A program made the translations under genes and the position numbers. This document shows positions 60,411 through 64,000 of a DNA stretch of 64,000 bases, piece after piece. Every line of letters begins with the position of its first letter. Position 1 is the stretch's first letter. The notes under the pieces were generated by a model, which did not search any database, was not told where the DNA came from, and worked only from the letters and a program-made list of their open reading frames with translations. Source of the stretch: Anas platyrhynchos (lineage: Eukaryota > Chordata > Aves > Anseriformes > Anatidae); assembly GCF_047663525.1 (NCBI RefSeq), contig NC_092602.1, positions 10,351,501-10,415,500 of the forward strand. The letters run 5' to 3'.

Positions 60411-62520
60411 AAAGTTGAATTTTTGGGGTGTTTCTTGTTGTTTTTAGCTGTTTTTGCAAAGTCCATTAGGCATCTTCTGACATTGCTTAGGTCAGTAAAT
60501 ACGTTGGAAAATCTGATCATGCACCTTGGTGTAGAAATTCATGAATGTTGCTGTTTCCTGTATGTCGTTATAGCTCTTTTGCATGCTTCTGTAGTCTTGT
60601 GTGTATTATATACACGTAAGTGCAAATTATCTTGCAAATGTGGGATTAAGATACTTTGTCTTCTGTACTAAATTGGAGCGCCTTTCATGTAGGTATTAGC
60701 CCTAATTCTGCTGTCTAGCGATGACTGTTTCATCAGGATAGACTTAAAGTTTGCATCACAGGGAAGTGTATCTGGCCTGTGTTCAGAGTTAAACTGCATA
60801 AAATGGACGTAATGTTGTTATCTTGGCTACTGTATTAAGTTGAAAGAAGAACTGAGGTGACAGCTTTGTTGTGAGATGCAAAGCCTCTGCAGGACTTACG
60901 GAGATTTGAATTTTAAGCATGTCTGTCAAGAGGGCCAAGGTGAGAGATTTAATTGTGAATTTTTTTTCTCATTAATTGTGCACAATTATGTTTGCCTTTC
61001 TTGGTTTTCTTCCAGAGTTCTGCATCATATTTTGCAACCTTCTTAAAATGATGCTGTCCATTTGTACTTGTGAAAGCCAGGACAGCCACACCCTTCCTGA
61101 GAAACCAAGACTTTTAGTTGCAGACTGCAGTAGTTTTTTAAGCAAAGGTAACATGAAAGGTTCTTCTTTCAAGAGAAACTGGCACAGTAAGGAAGCAGGC
61201 TTTCAAAAGCATCTTGTCTTTAATTTTATTAAAAATTGAGCTTTTTTTTCCCCCCTCTCTTTTCAAAGCAAGGCACCTAGGATCAGTGTCACAATTCAGG
61301 TGTGGGAAGCCTTACTGACCAGTAGCAGCCACTGATCCTGATCAGTCTGTGCCTCCTTCTGGATTGTCCATTCCAGCTGGAGCATTTTGTCTCCAAACCA
61401 GACTCAATATTACTGATACCTTACCTGAGTGTTTTCCTTTCTACATGGACTTAATTCTTATGTCACTTCTTTGATACTGTCTGATGTTAATCTTCAGTTA
61501 CTTTTGAACTTGGTTTTGTTAAAATACTTCAGAGCTGAAAGGGGGATGTGTTTGTTAAGCTGTCTGCTGCTGTGAAGATCTCTGGAGAGATGGCTCTGAC
61601 GAGAGCCTAATTTTGGACCTTCCATTTGCACTCTGTTGGCGTTGGCAGTGCCCCGGCTGTGGAAGACAATCCCTTCTTCTCTGTGAATTCCACCCAGGCC
61701 TTCTCCAGGCAAATATTTGCCAGCAGTGGGACAAAGTACCCGCAGGTAACTGTTTTAATGACTCTGTTTAGGAGGATCAAGAAGCAGGCAACTGCAGTCC
61801 TTTCAGTCTTCATTAGTTTTAAAGCACTGTGGCAGACTATTATACAACTCATGAAAGGCCCATTGGATTGTTGGTGCCTTTAATTGTGGTGTGGAGTCTC
61901 TAATGGTCTGTGGCTGTCTAGTATTTAAAATAGAGGAAATATGCTAACAGCTACATGAAATATTTTCTCTGATGCTTTGAATCAATGGCTAAAAGCAAGC
62001 TGGGAACAAACTAATGGGTTTTTAAAATATCCATGCCTCGGACTGCCAACTTCTGCTTTGGGATGTGAGGTGTGCTTTCAGTGAGCAGGTGGAAGACATG
62101 ACAAGATAGATGCTGGGGTGGCCATAGGGGTGTGAACAGTTAGTGTTGTGGCATCGGTGTCAGTTTTGTGTTAAGGCAGGGCCCTGTCCTAGTGCTTGTG
62201 CGGCCATCACCGTGCCAGGGCTGTCCTGTCCTCTATTTAGAAGTTTCAAGCCTGACTATTTACCTGACCTCAAAGGTGGAAGAGATGAGCCCTCCTGCAG
62301 CCGTGGCAGCTGGTGGAAGGCGCTGGGTTTCCTGAGCCTTCCCCTCCCCACATTTGCCCCCTCACAGTTCAGCTGAGGTCCCTTGGAGCTGTTAAACCGT
62401 GGGCTAGTCCCGCTTTTGGAGCATTTTAGGTTCACTCCAGCTCTCTCCTGCCTCCTCTTAAAGCAGTACCGACAGCTTTCACCTAAAATAACTCCCAGCC
62501 TTATTCTTACAAGGGCTCAG

Positions 62521-62820
62521 CAGAGAGGGGCCGCGCGTTGTGCATCTGGTGCGCATCGCCCCGGCTGCGCTGCGGGAGGTTCGCGGCGGGAGCCAGGACT
62601 TCCCCCGGCCCTGGGCAGACGCCGGCTGCGGCGCCGCCTCCCCTCCGCCCCCAGCAGCTCCTCTCGCTGCTTTTCTCCTCTTCCCCGGTGCCCGGGAGCC
62701 GGCACCGTTCCCGGGGGGGCCGGGCGCGGGGCGTTCACCCGGGGCGGGGCCGTGCCGAGCCGAGCCGGGCTGTGCCGGCCCCATCCGCGGCAGCCCCGCG
62801 CTGGTGGCGCTCCCGGCACC
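62521..62820 (+). promoter_or_regulatory. SEPTIN5: CpG-island promoter and 5' UTR of SEPTIN5
   Basis: Composition turns sharply GC- and CpG-rich at about 62520 and stays so through the start codon. There is no TATA box. The context at the ATG is CACCATGA, a good initiation match. Confidence 0.65.
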
Positions 62821-63010
62821 ATGAGCACCGGCATGCGCTACAAGAGCAAGCTGCTCAACCCAGGTGAGGCGCCGGGGCCGGAGGGGGGGGGGACACACGA
62901 AGCCATCCCTCACCTCACGGCCCCTTCTCTCTTCTTTTCTCTCCCCGCTGCCGGGCATCCCGCCCTCGCCTGCCCCGCTCGCATCGATGCGCCCCGCAGA
63001 GGAGAAGCAG
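62821..63010 (+). CDS. SEPTIN5: Septin-5, first two coding exons (partial gene)
   Basis: Exon 1 (62821-62863) encodes MSTGMRYKSKLLNP, the N-terminus characteristic of SEPTIN5, whose human form begins MSTGLRYKSKL. It ends CCCAG|GTGAGG. Exon 2 is only 11 nt (63000-63010, AGGAGAAGCAG) between a CCCGCAG acceptor and a GTAGGT donor, and reads E-E-K-Q in phase, matching the E-D-K-Q of human SEPTIN5. The remaining exons, with the GTPase domain, lie beyond the window. Septin-5 is a SEPT2-group septin enriched in neurons and platelets, binds syntaxin and modulates exocytosis. Its place downstream of CLDN5 fits the 22q11.2-type gene order, with GP1BB and TBX1 expected next. Identification rests on about 18 residues plus synteny. 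Confidence 0.85.
62864..62999 (+). other. SEPTIN5: SEPTIN5 intron 1 (136 bp)
   Basis: Short, GC-rich, pyrimidine-rich before its acceptor. A G-run lies at about 62883-62891. Confidence 0.8.
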
Positions 63011-64000
63011 GTAGGTGAGCTGGGTCCATCCGGGGAACGCGCCTTTGCTTCGCTTCATCCCCCTCCCCTGCTTTGGATGGGGTCTCCTTTCTTCCCTTTC
63101 TCTCCTTTGGGTGCGCCCAGGAGGTTCGGATGCAGAAAGGCAGCGCAGGGGCTGGAGGAGGCTCCTCAGCATGAGGCGCACGTCGCCCATCGCTCCCTGT
63201 CCCCTCCGCAGCACAGATGCGCAGGCACTGACCCAGCCGCTCCTCGCTGGCGCAGCACATCACCGCCTTGCTGGGCGTTAGGGAACATCTGCTTCGCTTT
63301 GCAGGCATGTCTCTGAGTCCCCGAGAGATAGAGGGGGTGATGCAATCAGATGACATCGGTTGTTTTTTGGTTCATCGTTTTGTATTTGGAGGGGTCTAGA
63401 GTGTTTCACAGGGAGAATTTTTCTCTGCTGGGCTTGAATGTCTGTGTAAGGGGTAAGCAGCAGAGTACCATGTGCTCCTTAGCACCCGTCATCATGACTG
63501 TAGGCAGCGTCTGCTGTAAATGAGCTTGGAAAAGCTTTTGTGCCTCACAAAGGTAGGGATGGAGGCGATGCTTGACACAGCAGGGCAGTGCGGTGGGGCT
63601 ATGCAGCAGGAAGAAATCCACCCATTCCCAGCCTGGCTTGCACTTGTTTTGGGGTCTGCTTTATTTCTGTCTGGGGCTGTAATTCCTCATGAAGCAAACA
63701 CCTTACCTGCCAAGGCAGTGGTACTGCACAGCCTTTCTGGAGCACAAAGAAGCAGACTGATTTTGTAGCAGCTTAGGCGTTCACCCAGGCGCTGCAAGAA
63801 ATGGTGTTTCCCTGTAGCGCAGGCTGGGGCGCTTGTCTGTGAAAAGACACGTGTGTGGTTTTGTGAGCTGCTGATTGCAGTGGTGAGAGGAACAAAGTAA
63901 ATCTAGCGGTAATGGGATAATGGGGTCTTATCAGGCATGTTTTTCTCAAGCTACTGGAGCTTTACTAGCATCTTGTAGCTATTTGTTAGTATTTTAGTAT
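63011..64000 (+). other. SEPTIN5: SEPTIN5 intron 2, start (open at window end)
   Basis: Begins GTAGGTGAGC. No further septin exon (expected to begin near DIDKQYVGF-type coding) was found before the window ends. Overlapping GC-rich frames at 62910-63356 are chance. Confidence 0.7.

Larger units (their letters stand above)
52386..62500. other. Interval between the two septin coding regions
   Basis: About 10 kb, with no coding exon recognised. Contains poly-T (26 T) at 56990-57015. Open frames up to 118 codons (53967-54323) lack known motifs. The segment 59.6-60.7 kb has the AT-rich look of a 3' UTR and an AATAAA at about 60389-60394. Confidence 0.5.

Noticed and set aside
62910-63356. 148-codon minus-strand frame over SEPTIN5 exon 2
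   Set aside because: GC-rich shadow with no domain, opposite a recognised septin start.

Overview
This is eukaryotic nuclear DNA from a sauropsid vertebrate, most likely a bird. The evidence is intron-split vertebrate genes with consensus splice sites, CpG-island promoters, two CR1 LINE fragments, one decayed endogenous retrovirus, and a gene order matching the CLDN5-SEPTIN5 segment of human 22q11.2 (chromosome 15 in chicken). No bacterial-type operons, CRISPR arrays, tRNAs or rRNAs were seen.

Layout. 1-5.9 kb: gene-free, with one striking perfect 42-bp inverted repeat at 426-513. 6.0-10.3 kb: single-exon CLDN5 on the minus strand (coding 9843 down to 9193), with a GC-rich promoter above it and a probable long 3' UTR reaching about 6.0 kb. 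10.3-17.5 kb: intergenic. 17.54-17.81 kb: old CR1 3'-end fragment. 18.33-21.43 kb: remains of an endogenous retrovirus in + orientation (a pol tail with an internal integrase deletion, an env broken across several frames, a polypurine tract and one 3' LTR; no gag and no 5' LTR seen). 22.1-22.6 kb: CpG island and probable first exon of a septin gene. 28.42-51.95 kb: eleven coding exons of that septin, which join without a frame break into a 349-residue SEPTIN2-type GTPase. 52-62.4 kb: no coding gene; possibly a distal 3' UTR exon near 59.6-60.4 kb. 62.5-64 kb: CpG island, start codon and first two coding exons of SEPTIN5, including an 11-nt microexon; the gene runs off the window.

The main biological point is a head-to-tail pair of septin genes, a SEPTIN2-like paralogue followed by SEPTIN5, inserted into the CLDN5-SEPTIN5 interval, where mammals are known to have only SEPTIN5. 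Septins assemble hetero-oligomeric GTP-binding filaments at membranes. CLDN5 is the main endothelial tight-junction claudin. The two systems are neighbours by ancestry and the sequence shows no operon-like link. All splice junctions were read by hand and no alignment was run.
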